Of a stretch of 64,000 nt of DNA, positions 25,049 to 34,218 are shown in pieces. Numbering within the stretch: the first letter of the stretch is position 1; each line of letters opens with the position of its first letter. The stretch is taken from the NCBI RefSeq assembly GCF_000585215.1, contig NZ_AONC01000025.1:1-64000 (forward strand). The letters run 5' to 3'. The DNA comes from Imhoffiella purpurea (GTDB taxonomy: Bacteria > Pseudomonadota > Gammaproteobacteria > Chromatiales > Chromatiaceae). The notes under the pieces are model-generated. The model ran no database searches, was not told the DNA's origin, and worked only from the letters and a program-made list of their open reading frames with translations. Both the position numbers and the translations under genes were made by a program.

Positions 25049-25813
25049 TCATCGTTGGGTAAGGCGTTCCAGGAAATGGCGCGAATACGCCGGATTGAGC
25101 TCGTCCACGTTGAGCAGCATCAGCACGTCTCCGACCCCGAAGTCGGGATCCCGGCAGGGCTCTCCGCAGGCCTTGGCTCCCAATCGGATATAGGCGCGCA
25201 GCAGTGCCGGCAAGGGGGCGTCGAGATTGTCGTCCGGTGCGTGGGTGGTGAGCAGTGGCGAGCGCGGTGTGACGCGCAGATGCTCGGGTCCCATGGCCTG
25301 GCGGCGTATCCGGTTCATGATCGCGGCGGCCTGGATGTCCTGCTCGCCGAGCGGCACGCTGGCGCATCCGAAGAGATAATCGAATCCGTGCAGATGGATG
25401 AATCCGGCCAGGCCCGACCAGAGGACGGCGATGGCCGAGCCCTGTCTGAACTCGGGTGCGATACAGGTGCGTCCGACCTCGAGCAGACGTCCCTGCAGGG
25501 TTCGGATGGGGGCGAGCTCGAACTCGCTCTCCGAATAGAAACGGCCGAGCCGGTCGGCCTGGACGTCGGTCAGGATACGGGTGCAGCCGACCACGCGTCC
25601 ACTCTTGGTCTCGCGGACCAGGAGGTGCTGGCAGTAGTGGTCGAATTCATCGATGTCGAGCCCGGCGGTGCCCTTCAGCTTGGCGCCCATCTCCTCGCCG
25701 AAGACGTGATAGCGCAGGGCTTGCGCCTCGCGGATCTCCTGCTCGGAGGTTGCGAGCTCGACGAACAGTCGCTCACCGCGCGGGGCGACCTGGGCAGAGG
25801 CAGACACGGCCAT
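25049..25813 (-). CDS. olsB: Ornithine-acyl-ACP N-acyltransferase OlsB (GNAT-like)
   Basis: 254 residues of the hemolysin-like acyltransferase family (Acetyltransf_5). Typical stretches are EIREAQALRYHVFGEEMGA, DEFDHYCQHLLV, LEVGRTCIAPEFR and YLFGCASV. It adds a 3-hydroxyacyl chain to ornithine to give lyso-ornithine lipid. The ATG at 25813 has GAGGG six bases upstream; that site is paired with a complementary stretch in the leader (listed separately). An ATG at 25840 would lie inside the same hairpin and has no binding site. First gene of the operon with olsA, a glycosyltransferase and a PAP2 phosphatase. Confidence 0.85.
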   Translation of the reverse strand: MAVSASAQVAPRGERLFVELATSEQEIREAQALRYHVFGEEMGAKLKGTAGLDIDEFDHYCQHLLVRETKSGRVVGCTRILTDVQADRLGRFYSESEFELAPIRTLQGRLLEVGRTCIAPEFRQGSAIAVLWSGLAGFIHLHGFDYLFGCASVPLGEQDIQAAAIMNRIRRQAMGPEHLRVTPRSPLLTTHAPDDNLDAPLPALLRAYIRLGAKACGEPCRDPDFGVGDVLMLLNVDELNPAYSRHFLERLTQR

Positions 25814-25817
25814 TGAG

Positions 25818-25850
25818 AACCCTCGACAGTTGTTCAGCAAGTAGAGGGTT
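25818..25850 (-). promoter_or_regulatory. Hairpin covering the olsB ribosome binding site
   Basis: On the minus strand AACCCTC (25844-25850) can pair with GAGGGTT (25818-25824), which contains the Shine-Dalgarno sequence of olsB; the loop is 19 bases. Folding would hide the ribosome binding site, opening the possibility of translational control. Confidence 0.5.
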
Positions 25851-25935
25851 ATGGTATTTCGCGACTATGTCAGCTTGATGTGTAGCGCATGACGGCCTGG
25901 TGAAGGATGCCCGGCGGCTCGCCGGCCGTTCGGTT

Positions 25936-26592
25936 TCAGTCCCGCAGCGAGAGGATCCGCCAGCCCCTGGAGGCGGCGGTCGCGCGCAGCCGGGGATCCG
26001 GGTCCACGGCAACCGGGTGCGTCACGCGTTCGAGCAGGGGCAGGTCGTTGTGGGAATCGCTGTAGAAGGCGCTTCCGTCCAGATCCAGATCCCGTTCCGC
26101 CAGCCATTCCTCCAATCGGATGACCTTGCCCTCGCGGAATGCGGGTATGCCTGCGACCTCGCCGGTATAGTGTCCTCCATGCAGCGCGGGCTCCGTCGCG
26201 ATCAGGTGCGGCACGCCGAACCGCTCGGCGATCGGGGCCGTGACGAAGGCGTTGGTCGCGGTGACGATGAGCAGGGTGTCGCCGGCCTCGCGATGGCGCT
26301 CGATCAGTGCCCTGGCCGAGCGGAGCATGATGGGCTCGATCTGCTCGGCCATGAAATCCTCGCGCAGCGCCTCCATCTCCTGTCTGGGGTTGTCGCGCAG
26401 CGGTCTGAGCGAGAAGCGGAGAAAGGCGTCGATGTCCAATGTGCCGGCCTGGTAATCGGCATAGAAGCGCTCGTTCTCGCGGTCGTAGTGCTCGCCGTCC
26501 ACGATCCCGCGCGCGGCGAGGAAGCGTCCCCAGAGATGATCGGAGTCGCCGTCGAGCAAGGTGTTGTCGAGATCGAAGATTGCCAGAGCCAT
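25936..26592 (-). CDS. HAD-IB phosphatase, possible histidinol-phosphate phosphatase
   Basis: 218 residues. HAD motif I FDLDNTLLDGDSD begins at residue 6, motif II is VTATNAF and motif IV is YSDSHNDLPLLE. This SerB-related subfamily sits beside rppH and ptsP in Pseudomonas-like genomes; the P. aeruginosa member PA0335 has been reported to dephosphorylate histidinol phosphate, so a role in histidine synthesis is plausible here. Substrate cannot be told from the motifs alone; phosphoserine is an alternative. AGGT lies upstream of the ATG. Divergent from rppH with 265 bp between starts. Confidence 0.82.
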   Translation of the reverse strand: MALAIFDLDNTLLDGDSDHLWGRFLAARGIVDGEHYDRENERFYADYQAGTLDIDAFLRFSLRPLRDNPRQEMEALREDFMAEQIEPIMLRSARALIERHREAGDTLLIVTATNAFVTAPIAERFGVPHLIATEPALHGGHYTGEVAGIPAFREGKVIRLEEWLAERDLDLDGSAFYSDSHNDLPLLERVTHPVAVDPDPRLRATAASRGWRILSLRD

Positions 26593-26857
26593 GTACTAAC
26601 CTATTCTGAAGACTTGTCTGTTCGCGGGCATCGATGCGTGCGGCATGGTCCCGATCTGCGTCGATGCTCGCGGATTTGGCCGCGCGTTTCAAGGAATTGG
26701 ATCGCGCGGGCGGTCGCTCGGGCGTGTTATTTTGCGCACTTCTTCAATCTGTGCGACCAAGCCGTTGATTGGCAATCGCTTAATGAGTTCGTTCGCTTGC
26801 CGGGGACGAGCCTGATATGGAAGAATTGGTCGGAAAATGCCAACTGGATGACACCCT

Positions 26858-27397
26858 TTGATCGACCATGACGGCTTCAGACCCAACGTCGGCATCATCC
26901 TGAGCAATCAGGATCGGCGCCTATTCTGGGGGCGCCGCGTTGGCCAGAACGCGTGGCAATTTCCCCAGGGGGGCATCAACCCGAACGAGAGCCCGGAGGA
27001 GGCGATGTTCCGAGAGCTCGAGGAGGAGGTCGGACTGCAGGAGCAGCAGGTCACCATCCTCGGCTATACGCGCGGCTGGCTGCGCTATCATCTCCCCAAG
27101 CGCTATATTCGTCGGCATTGCGGCCCGACCTGCATCGGCCAGAAACAGATCTGGTTCATGCTGCGGGTGCACTGCGGGGAGGATGCCTTCTGTCTCGACC
27201 ACACCGACAAGCCGGAGTTCGATGCCTGGCGCTGGGTGAGATACTGGCAGCCCCTGAACGAGGTGGTCTACTTCAAACGCCATGTCTATCTTCAGGCGCT
27301 CGAAGAGCTGGCGCCCATCCTCTATCCGGAGGGTGCCCCGATGCGCGAGGCCCAATATGCCAGGGGCGCTAGAATGATGCGGCAGCGCTGCACATGA
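26858..27397 (+). CDS. rppH: RNA 5'-pyrophosphohydrolase RppH
   Basis: 179 residues. The Nudix box [23 protein letters not shown] is followed by the RppH-specific stretches [14 protein letters not shown] and CIGQKQIWF, and [11 protein letters not shown] further on. It removes pyrophosphate from the 5' end of mRNA and so starts RNase E-dependent decay. The start is a TTG at 26858, set by homology to the invariant MID-DG-RPNVGI N-terminus; no ATG fits. The usual neighbour ptsP follows 214 bp on, in the same direction. Confidence 0.94.
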   Translation: MIDHDGFRPNVGIILSNQDRRLFWGRRVGQNAWQFPQGGINPNESPEEAMFRELEEEVGLQEQQVTILGYTRGWLRYHLPKRYIRRHCGPTCIGQKQIWFMLRVHCGEDAFCLDHTDKPEFDAWRWVRYWQPLNEVVYFKRHVYLQALEELAPILYPEGAPMREAQYARGARMMRQRCT

Positions 27398-27611
27398 GTG
27401 CTGCGGCTTGGGGCTGGATCCTTCATGCCTCGTCCGGTCGCTGCGGGGTGCCCAGCCGCCCCGTCCGGCTCGACCGAACGGCCGCCACCCCTATGTCGCG
27501 GCGGCCACCTTTTCCCATTAGCTGATTCCAGGCGCGAGTTTGTCCGAGCCCTCTCCAATCAAGCAAGCGGTCTCGCCCACGGCGAGCTCCCTTCAGGCCC
27601 CTCCCTCGAAC

Positions 27612-29873
27612 ATGCTGGAGTCGCTTCGGCGTATCGTGCAGGAGGTCAACAACGCCCAGGATCTCGAGCAGGCGTTGAACATCATCGTCGGCCGGGTCAA
27701 GCAGGCCGTGGGGGCCGACGTCTGTTCGGTCTATCTCAACGATTTCGAGAATCACCGCCATGTCCTGCAGGCGACCGAGGGGCTGCGCGCCGATGCGGTG
27801 GGTCGGGTTCGGCTCGAAATGGGGCGTGGTCTGATCGGCCTGGTGAGCGAGCGGGCCGAACCCATCAACCTGGACGACGCGGCCAACCATCCGCGCTACG
27901 AATGCATCATCGACACGGGCGAGGAGCGCTATCACGGCTTCCTCGGCGCGCCCATCATCCAGAACCGCAAGGTTCTGGGGGTCCTGGTGCTGCGCCAGCG
28001 CCGCCGTCGTCATTTCGGGGAGGACGAGGTCACCTTCGTCATGACCCTGGCCTCCCAGCTGGCCGGGGCCATCACCTTCGCGCGCACCAGCGGCGAGCTG
28101 GCCCGACTCCAGGACGATGGCATCCCCCAGCGCTTCCTGCCGGGCCTGGCCGCCTCTCCGGGGATCGGTATCGGCATGGCCGTGGTCGTCTATCCGCCGG
28201 CCGATCTCAACGCGGTTCCGGATCGGCGTCCGGACGATCCGGATGCCGAGATGCGCGACTTCCGCCGTGCCGTCGATGATGTGGCCCGGGATCTGGACCG
28301 CTTCGCGGCTCGCACCCAGGTGCATCTGAGCGCCGAGGACATGGCGCTCTTCGACGCCTGGCGCCTCATGCTCGAAAGCGACACCCTGATCGACGGCACT
28401 CTGTCGCGCATCAGCGGAGGCAACTGGGCGCCCGGTGCCCTGCGCGAGACCATCGCCGAGCATGCCAAGGTGTTCGACAACATGGACGACGCCTATCTGC
28501 GCGAGCGTGCCTCGGACGTGCGCGATCTGGGGCGATGCATCCTCATGCATCTGCAGAATCAGACCGCCGCGCCCATCCAGTATCCCGCCCAGACCATCCT
28601 GGTCGGCGACGAGATCAGCGCCATGCAGATCGCCGACGTCCCGCGCGAGCGTCTGGTCGGCATCGTCTCGACGACCGGGTCCGGGTCCTCCCACGTCGGC
28701 ATCCTCGCCCGCGGCATGGGCGTGCCGGCCGCGATGGGCGTCTCGGACCTGCCGGTCAGCCGGATCGAGGGGCGCGAGATGGTGGTGGACGGCTACCGCG
28801 GCCGTGTCTACGTCTCGCCGGGGCCGGCCGTGCGTTTCGAGTACCAGCGGCTCGCCGAGGACGACGCGGCCCTGACCAACGAGCTGCAGACCCTGCGCCA
28901 CCTGCCGGCCGAGACCACCGACGGCTATCTGATTCCGCTCTATCTCAATACGGGGCTGGTGTCCGAGGCGCGTCCGCTGGGGATCGAGGAGTCCGGAGGC
29001 GTGGGGCTCTACCGCACCGAACTGCCCTTCATCGTGCGCGACAGCTTTCCGGGCGAGGCGGCCCAGATGGAGAACTATCGGCACGTGCTGGAGCTGTTCG
29101 CTCCGCGTCCGGTCACCATCCGTACCCTGGACATCGGCGGCGACAAGCCGCTGCCCTATTTCCCGATGCAGGAGGCCAATCCCTTCCTGGGATGGCGCGG
29201 TATCCGCATCACCCTCGATCAGCCCGAGATCTTCCTGACCCAGGTGCGCGCCATCCTGCGCGCGGCGATCGGGCTCGACAATCTGCGTCTGCTGCTGCCC
29301 ATGATCAGCACGGTCGGCGAGGTGGACGACGCCCTGCTGCTGATCCAGCGCGCCCACGACGAGCTGCTCGAGGAGGGCTATCAGGTCAAGATGCCGCCGA
29401 TCGGCGTCATGATCGAGGTGCCGGCCGCCGTCTATCAGACCGAGGCGCTGGCACGGCGGGTCGATTTCCTCTCGGTCGGCACCAACGACCTGACCCAGTA
29501 TCTGCTGGCCGTCGACCGCAACAATCCCCATGTCGCCAAGCTCTACAACGAATATCACCCGGCGGTCCTGCGCGCCCTGCTGCAGATCCTGACCGGGGCC
29601 AGGCTGCACGGCCGCGAGGTGAGCGTCTGTGGAGAGATGGCGGGCGATCCGCTGGCGACCTTCCTGCTGCTCGGCATGGGGGTGCACAGCCTCAGCATGG
29701 GGGCCGGCGGTCTGCTGCGGGTCAAGCGGGTCATCCGCAGCATCAGCCGGGCGCGGGCACGCGAGGTGCTGAGGGTCGCGCTCGAGTGCGAGGACGCCGG
29801 AGCGGTCCGCAGACTGCTGCTGGATGCGCTCGAGGCGGTCGGGCTGGGCGCCCTGGTGCGGCCCGGCAAGTGA
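27612..29873 (+). CDS. ptsP: Phosphoenolpyruvate-protein phosphotransferase PtsP (enzyme I-Ntr)
   Basis: About 753 residues. A GAF domain (1-150) opens with LESLRRIVQEVNNAQDLEQAL; then the enzyme I part: the phospho-His lies in GSSHVGILARGMGVPA (about His361), and the PEP-binding barrel includes LYRTELPF, LDIGGDKPLPYF, FLSVGTNDLTQY and the catalytic Cys in VSVCGEMAG. It feeds phosphate from PEP into the nitrogen PTS (NPr, EIIA-Ntr), whose partners are not in this window. The ATG at 27612 matches the family N-terminus, but its ribosome binding site is poor; a TTG at 27540 would add 24 residues. Confidence 0.93.
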   Translation: MLESLRRIVQEVNNAQDLEQALNIIVGRVKQAVGADVCSVYLNDFENHRHVLQATEGLRADAVGRVRLEMGRGLIGLVSERAEPINLDDAANHPRYECIIDTGEERYHGFLGAPIIQNRKVLGVLVLRQRRRRHFGEDEVTFVMTLASQLAGAITFARTSGELARLQDDGIPQRFLPGLAASPGIGIGMAVVVYPPADLNAVPDRRPDDPDAEMRDFRRAVDDVARDLDRFAARTQVHLSAEDMALFDAWRLMLESDTLIDGTLSRISGGNWAPGALRETIAEHAKVFDNMDDAYLRERASDVRDLGRCILMHLQNQTAAPIQYPAQTILVGDEISAMQIADVPRERLVGIVSTTGSGSSHVGILARGMGVPAAMGVSDLPVSRIEGREMVVDGYRGRVYVSPGPAVRFEYQRLAEDDAALTNELQTLRHLPAETTDGYLIPLYLNTGLVSEARPLGIEESGGVGLYRTELPFIVRDSFPGEAAQMENYRHVLELFAPRPVTIRTLDIGGDKPLPYFPMQEANPFLGWRGIRITLDQPEIFLTQVRAILRAAIGLDNLRLLLPMISTVGEVDDALLLIQRAHDELLEEGYQVKMPPIGVMIEVPAAVYQTEALARRVDFLSVGTNDLTQYLLAVDRNNPHVAKLYNEYHPAVLRALLQILTGARLHGREVSVCGEMAGDPLATFLLLGMGVHSLSMGAGGLLRVKRVIRSISRARAREVLRVALECEDAGAVRRLLLDALEAVGLGALVRPGK

Positions 29874-29879
29874 GTCGCA

Positions 29880-29897
29880 CGAGCCCTGACGGGCTCG
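29880..29897. terminator. Hairpin between convergent ptsP and FAD-oxidase genes
   Basis: A perfect 7-bp stem, CGAGCCC and GGGCTCG, with a TGAC tetraloop fills the 28 bases between the two stop codons. No U-run follows on either strand, so termination activity is uncertain, but position suggests a shared 3' structure. Confidence 0.45.
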
Positions 29898-29901
29898 GTT
29901 C

Positions 29902-31308
29902 TCAGCCTTGAGGGAATCCCTTGCCGACATTCAGGATCCCGGCCGGATCGAAGCAGCGCTTGATCTCCGTCATGAGCGCGAGCGCCGCCGGATCCAGCTC
30001 CTGACCGACGAAGTCGCGCTTCTCGATCCCCACGCCGTGCTCGCCCGATAGGGTCCCGTCCAGACTCAGCACCAGAGCGAAGACCGCGTCCAGACACTCG
30101 GCGGCACGCGCGACCTCGTCCGGGTCGTCCGGGTCGATCAGCAGATTGACATGGATGTTGCCGTTTCCGGCATGGCCGAAATTGACGATGCGGATGCCGG
30201 TCGTCCGCGACAGACGCTCGAGCCCTTCGATGAACTCGCCCATGCGCGAGACCGGCACCACCACGTCCTCGTTGATCTTCTTGGGCGCGATGTGACGCAG
30301 CGTCGGCGACAGCGCCTTGCGCGTCTTCCACAGGGCCGCGATCTCCTCCTTGCTCTCGGCGCGTCGCAGCTCCAGCAGGCCCGGATTGCGGGCCACCTCG
30401 CCGATCGCCGAGACCGATTCCTCGATGCAGGCGGCCGATCCGTCGAGCTCGATCATGAGCACGGCGCCGGCGCCGTCCGGCAGATCGAATTCGGCATAGT
30501 GACGGACCATCTCGATCGCCGATCCGTCCATGAACTCCAGCGCGCAGGGGATGATGGGTTGGGCCATGATGGCCGACACGGCCGCGGCCGCGCTGTGGAT
30601 GTCGCCGTAGGTCGCGCGCAGGGTGCGCTTGGTCTCGGGCAAGGGGGTCAGCTTGAGCGTGGCCTCGGTGATGAGCGCGAGCGTGCCCTCGGAGCCGATG
30701 ACGAGCCGCGTGAGATCGTATCCGACTACCCCCTTGGTGGTCATGACGCCGGTGCGCAGCGACTCGCCCCGGCCCGTCACCACCCGCAGTCCCAAGGTGC
30801 TCTCGCGCGCGGTGCCGTATTTCACCGCCCTCGGGCCGGCCGAGTTGTAGGCGAGATTGCCGCCGATGGTGCAGGTCGCCGCGCTCGTGGGGTCGGGCGG
30901 CCAGAAGAAGCCCAGGTCTCCGACCGCCTGCTGCAGCTGGGCGTTGAGGACGCCGGGCTGGACGATCGCCAGACGGTCGTTCGGCAGGATGCGCAGGATG
31001 CTGTCCATGCGCTCGAAGGAGAGCACGATGCCACCTCTGTCCGGGACCGTGGCGCCGGTCGTGCCCGTGCCCCGTCCGCGTGCCGTCAGAGGGATGCCGG
31101 CATCGCGGCAGAGCGCTACCAGCGCGACGACCTGGGACTCGTCGGTGGCGAACATCACGGCCTGCGGCAGGGCATGGCGCCGGCTGTTGTCGTAGCCGTA
31201 GGGCCAGCAGTCCGCCGGGTCGGTGAGCAGTCCGCCGTCGCCGGCGATCCCGGCGAGGGATCGGCGCAGACCGCCGCTGAGCTCGGGGATGGGATTATCT
31301 GTATTCAA
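29902..31308 (-). CDS. FAD-binding oxidase, GlcD / D-lactate dehydrogenase type
   Basis: About 468 residues. The PCMH FAD domain has LTARGRGTGTTGATVP and CTIGGNLAYNSAG, with YGTARESTLGLRVVTG; the C-terminal FAD-oxidase cap has NFGHAGNGNIHVNLL and SGEHGVGIEKRDF. These are the marks of the GlcD/Dld2 group that oxidises 2-hydroxy acids such as glycolate or D-lactate and passes electrons to a respiratory acceptor. Without glcE/glcF neighbours a D-lactate or 2-hydroxyglutarate substrate is as likely as glycolate. I take the TTG at 31308 as start, giving a 14-bp overlap with dolP; the start is not certain. Confidence 0.82.
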   Translation of the reverse strand: MNTDNPIPELSGGLRRSLAGIAGDGGLLTDPADCWPYGYDNSRRHALPQAVMFATDESQVVALVALCRDAGIPLTARGRGTGTTGATVPDRGGIVLSFERMDSILRILPNDRLAIVQPGVLNAQLQQAVGDLGFFWPPDPTSAATCTIGGNLAYNSAGPRAVKYGTARESTLGLRVVTGRGESLRTGVMTTKGVVGYDLTRLVIGSEGTLALITEATLKLTPLPETKRTLRATYGDIHSAAAAVSAIMAQPIIPCALEFMDGSAIEMVRHYAEFDLPDGAGAVLMIELDGSAACIEESVSAIGEVARNPGLLELRRAESKEEIAALWKTRKALSPTLRHIAPKKINEDVVVPVSRMGEFIEGLERLSRTTGIRIVNFGHAGNGNIHVNLLIDPDDPDEVARAAECLDAVFALVLSLDGTLSGEHGVGIEKRDFVGQELDPAALALMTEIKRCFDPAGILNVGKGFPQG

Positions 31309-31906
31309 AGAGCTTGACCACGCGCTCGACGCCCGGAACGTAGCGCACCTTTTCGGTCGCGGCATCCGCTTCCTCCGGGGTGACGAGTCCGAGCAGATAG
31401 ACGACGCCGTTCTCGGTGACGACCTTGACGCGCGTCGGGTTGAAGTCGGGGAGATCGATCCCGGTCAGGGCCAGCTTGGCGCGGGAGGTGATGTAGAGGT
31501 CCTCCGACTCCCGGGACAGGCTGATATTGGGTCCGATGCTGATCTCGTCGATCACCCGTTTGACGCCGGCGATGAGACTGACGAGCTGGGTCGCGTGCCG
31601 GGCGACCTCCTCGGATTCGGCCTGGCCGGTCAGCAGAACGGTCTTGTTGTAGCTGGTGACCGAGATTCCGGAGTGACCCTCGATCGATCTGTCCTGCTGC
31701 AGGGCATGGATGGCCCGCAGCTCGATCTCCTGATCGGCGAGGAAGACCTGATGCTCGCGTCTGTCGTAGAGCGCCGAGGCGCCGACCGCGGCTCCGCCGA
31801 CGATCACGGGGCCGCAACCGGCGAGGGAGGATGCGACGAGGCTCGATGCCAGCAACACGGCATGGCGGGTTCGGCGTGACGGAATCCATGCCGTCATGGT
31901 GTCCAT
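31295..31906 (-). CDS. dolP: Dual BON-domain outer-membrane lipoprotein DolP
   Basis: About 203 residues. A lipoprotein signal ends in ASSLAGC, so the mature protein starts at that Cys. Two BON domains follow, roughly residues 55-115 and 130-200 (YNKTVLLTGQAES; TENGVVYLLGLVT), as in E. coli DolP (YraP), which supports outer-membrane integrity. It lies after yraN in the common lpoA-yraN-(diaA)-dolP order, here without diaA. ATGs at 31906 and 31897 are both possible starts; neither has a good ribosome binding site. Confidence 0.87.
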   Translation of the reverse strand: MDTMTAWIPSRRTRHAVLLASSLVASSLAGCGPVIVGGAAVGASALYDRREHQVFLADQEIELRAIHALQQDRSIEGHSGISVTSYNKTVLLTGQAESEEVARHATQLVSLIAGVKRVIDEISIGPNISLSRESEDLYITSRAKLALTGIDLPDFNPTRVKVVTENGVVYLLGLVTPEEADAATEKVRYVPGVERVVKLFEYR

Positions 31907-31931
31907 GAGGTCGGTTGCTGCAGTGGGCGCT

Positions 31932-32297
31932 CTATGTCGAGTCGAGGGCGAAGGCATGTTGGATCCAGTGGATTCGATGGTGTCCGTCGATGGCGATGAC
32001 ATCGAAGCGGCAGGGTGAGTTGCTCGGATTGATCTTGAGGTAATGTCTGGCCGCCGTGATGAGGCGTTTCTGCTTGCGTCGGTCGACGGTTTCCGCGGCA
32101 CTGCCGTAGCGATCGGAGCGTCGGAATCGTACCTCAACGAAGACCAGGACCGCACCATCGCGCATGACGAGATCGATCTCGCCGTAGCGGCAGCGGTGGT
32201 TTCGCGCGATCGGCCTGAGATTGCGTGCGATCAGGAAGGACTCGGCGAGGCGTTCCGCCTCGGTTCCGATCTCCCTGGTGTCATGCTTCGCCTTCAT
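31932..32297 (-). CDS. yraN: UPF0102 family protein YraN
   Basis: 121 residues, usual length. It is a small endonuclease-like fold protein of unknown function. The family pattern is clear: G-EAE-LAE-FL near the N-terminus, RYGEIDLVMRDGAVLVFVEVRFR (putative nuclease core Glu, Asp, Glu-x-Lys/Arg) and RKQKRLITAARHYL. It sits between lpoA and dolP on the minus strand, with 57 bp to lpoA and 25 bp to dolP. Confidence 0.93.
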   Translation of the reverse strand: MKAKHDTREIGTEAERLAESFLIARNLRPIARNHRCRYGEIDLVMRDGAVLVFVEVRFRRSDRYGSAAETVDRRKQKRLITAARHYLKINPSNSPCRFDVIAIDGHHRIHWIQHAFALDST

Positions 32298-32354
32298 GGC
32301 GTGCCTCAGATCTCTCCCCGGGCCGGCGCGCGGCCAGGCGAGCGGGCCTCTGCG

Positions 32355-34181
32355 CTATTGGCCGCCGCTGGTGTCGGCGAAGCGCGGGCCTTCGGGGGTG
32401 AACTGTCCGAGGGCGAGCTGGCGCTTGATCCGGCCGAGCTTGTCCAGCGAGAGTCCGCCCGTCTGGCCAGGGTAATAGGCGGCCGGGTTCTTGGACAGGT
32501 CGGTCAGTCGGGGCGCCAGCCGATAGGCATCGATCCCCATCGCGTAGAGCCGTGCCAGTGGATCCGCCGCGTTCGCGGAGGCGCCCATGAGTGTGCGCCG
32601 CGACAGCGGTCCGTTCGCCTCGGTATCCAGCATCCAGGGGATGTCGACGAAATAGAGTCCGATCAGCGGCTTGTCCCGCGACGGATCGAAAGCGCCGGAA
32701 TAGACGTGGGAGGTCGAGATCACCCTCAGTGGCTTGGAGGCGGTCTGCTGGATCCGCGGGTAGAGATGGCGGGCCGATTCGGCGGTCGCGACCAGGAAGA
32801 GTACATCCGGGTCGGAGTCGGTCAGAAGCCTGGTCAGGATCGCGTCATGGTTCGTCTTGCTGGGGTCGTAGGTCGCCTGTCCGGCCAGCGTTCCGCCGAG
32901 GTTGCGCCATTGTCGGCGGAAGGCCGAGGCCATGCGGTTGCCCCAGGCACCCGCGGGATAGAGTATGAGGGCGCGTTTGGCACCGGCCGTGAAGGAGGCG
33001 GTCGCGGCCTCGCTCGCCTCGTTTTCTGGAGACAATGCGAACTGGAAGAGATTCTCGGCGCGCCGGTTGGAGCGCGTCGCCTGATTCAGGGCCAGGGTCG
33101 GGATGCTCAGGTGGCGCGTGCCCAAAAGCGTATTCACCGCGGGTTTCTGCAGAGGGCCGATGACATAGTCGGCCCCGGAGCGAACGGCCCTGGCGTGCAT
33201 GGCCTGCGCCCCGGATACGTTCGAGCTGTCTTCGAAGTCGAGCTTGGGCGCGTGACCGCCGGTGTCGGCGCGGCGGGCGGCCTCAATGCCCTTTCTGACG
33301 GCCCTGGCGGCGGCGGCGAAGCGGCCGCTGCGCGGAAGCATGACGCTCACCCGGTCGCCTTCGGCATAGCCTCCGCTCAGGGTCTCGGCATAGGCCTCTC
33401 CCAAGCCCGGCAGGGCGGGGTGTCCGGCATGCTTGCCGCGCCAGGCTCGATAGCCGGATTCGATCCGTTCCGGCGAACTGCCGTGCGTCTTGAAGGCGAG
33501 CGCGATCTCTGCCCAGCCTTTCACGGGGCTGCCTCGACTCGACAGATTCTGCAGTTGGGGCTGGGTGAGCATGGTCAGTGTGGATACTAGGAATATCTGA
33601 TTTTCCAGCCGCTTATCCTTGCTTTCTAGAATTCGGTCCAACTCGGCGAGCGACTCGGCGGCCTGGACCGGCTGGTCGGCGAGACGCTGTGCGGAGGCGA
33701 GGGTCCTGAGCCTGCGGGCGGCCAGATCCCTGGGTAGCGCGCTCGACCGCATGCGCTCGAGGAGCGCGATCGACTCGCTGGGGTGGCTCGTCAGCATCGC
33801 CAGGTCGGCCTGTTCGAGCAGCATCAGCTGGCGCTGGATCGGCATGAGCGGACCGGCCGACAGGGTATCGATCAATCCCCGAGCCTCGTCCGTGCGACCT
33901 CCGGATACATAGGCATGGAGCGCCTTCAATTGCAGTTGCGCGCGTGCGGGCGGCTGGGCTCGGGAGGCGAGCTGCAGATAGCGCTCGGCCGCCTCGATCT
34001 TCTTGCCCTTGGCCTCGATGGCGGCCGTCTGCTCCAGTTCGGATTCGGCCACCCCGGCCAGTATCCGGGATTCGTCGAAGGTCGGATTGAGGGCGCAAGC
34101 GGACAGGAGCGCCGCTGCGACGAGTGCCATGAGCCACCAGACACTGGACAGATGCGGACGCGCAACGCGATTCTCGGGCAT
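32355..34181 (-). CDS. lpoA: Penicillin-binding protein activator LpoA
   Basis: 608 residues. A lipoprotein signal (WWLMALVAAALLSAC) anchors it to the outer membrane. The N-terminal TPR-like half (YLQLASRAQPPARAQLQLKAL) and a C-terminal periplasmic-binding fold with VSVMLPRSGRFAAAARAV and VIGPLQKPAVNTLL are the LpoA (LppC) layout. In E. coli it activates PBP1a from the outer membrane. The ATG at 34181 is preceded by GGAA; an in-frame ATG further up (34268) would overlap rsmI. Divergent from rsmI with only 37 bp between start codons. Confidence 0.93.
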   Translation of the reverse strand: MPENRVARPHLSSVWWLMALVAAALLSACALNPTFDESRILAGVAESELEQTAAIEAKGKKIEAAERYLQLASRAQPPARAQLQLKALHAYVSGGRTDEARGLIDTLSAGPLMPIQRQLMLLEQADLAMLTSHPSESIALLERMRSSALPRDLAARRLRTLASAQRLADQPVQAAESLAELDRILESKDKRLENQIFLVSTLTMLTQPQLQNLSSRGSPVKGWAEIALAFKTHGSSPERIESGYRAWRGKHAGHPALPGLGEAYAETLSGGYAEGDRVSVMLPRSGRFAAAARAVRKGIEAARRADTGGHAPKLDFEDSSNVSGAQAMHARAVRSGADYVIGPLQKPAVNTLLGTRHLSIPTLALNQATRSNRRAENLFQFALSPENEASEAATASFTAGAKRALILYPAGAWGNRMASAFRRQWRNLGGTLAGQATYDPSKTNHDAILTRLLTDSDPDVLFLVATAESARHLYPRIQQTASKPLRVISTSHVYSGAFDPSRDKPLIGLYFVDIPWMLDTEANGPLSRRTLMGASANAADPLARLYAMGIDAYRLAPRLTDLSKNPAAYYPGQTGGLSLDKLGRIKRQLALGQFTPEGPRFADTSGGQ

Positions 34182-34218
34182 GATTCCGTTCCGTTCGTAG
34201 GGCTGTCGGGAGCGTAAA

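Noticed and set aside
27423-29930. 835-codon minus-strand frame opposite ptsP
   Set aside because: Shadow of ptsP, which shows all enzyme I motifs; the reverse frame has no recognisable domain.
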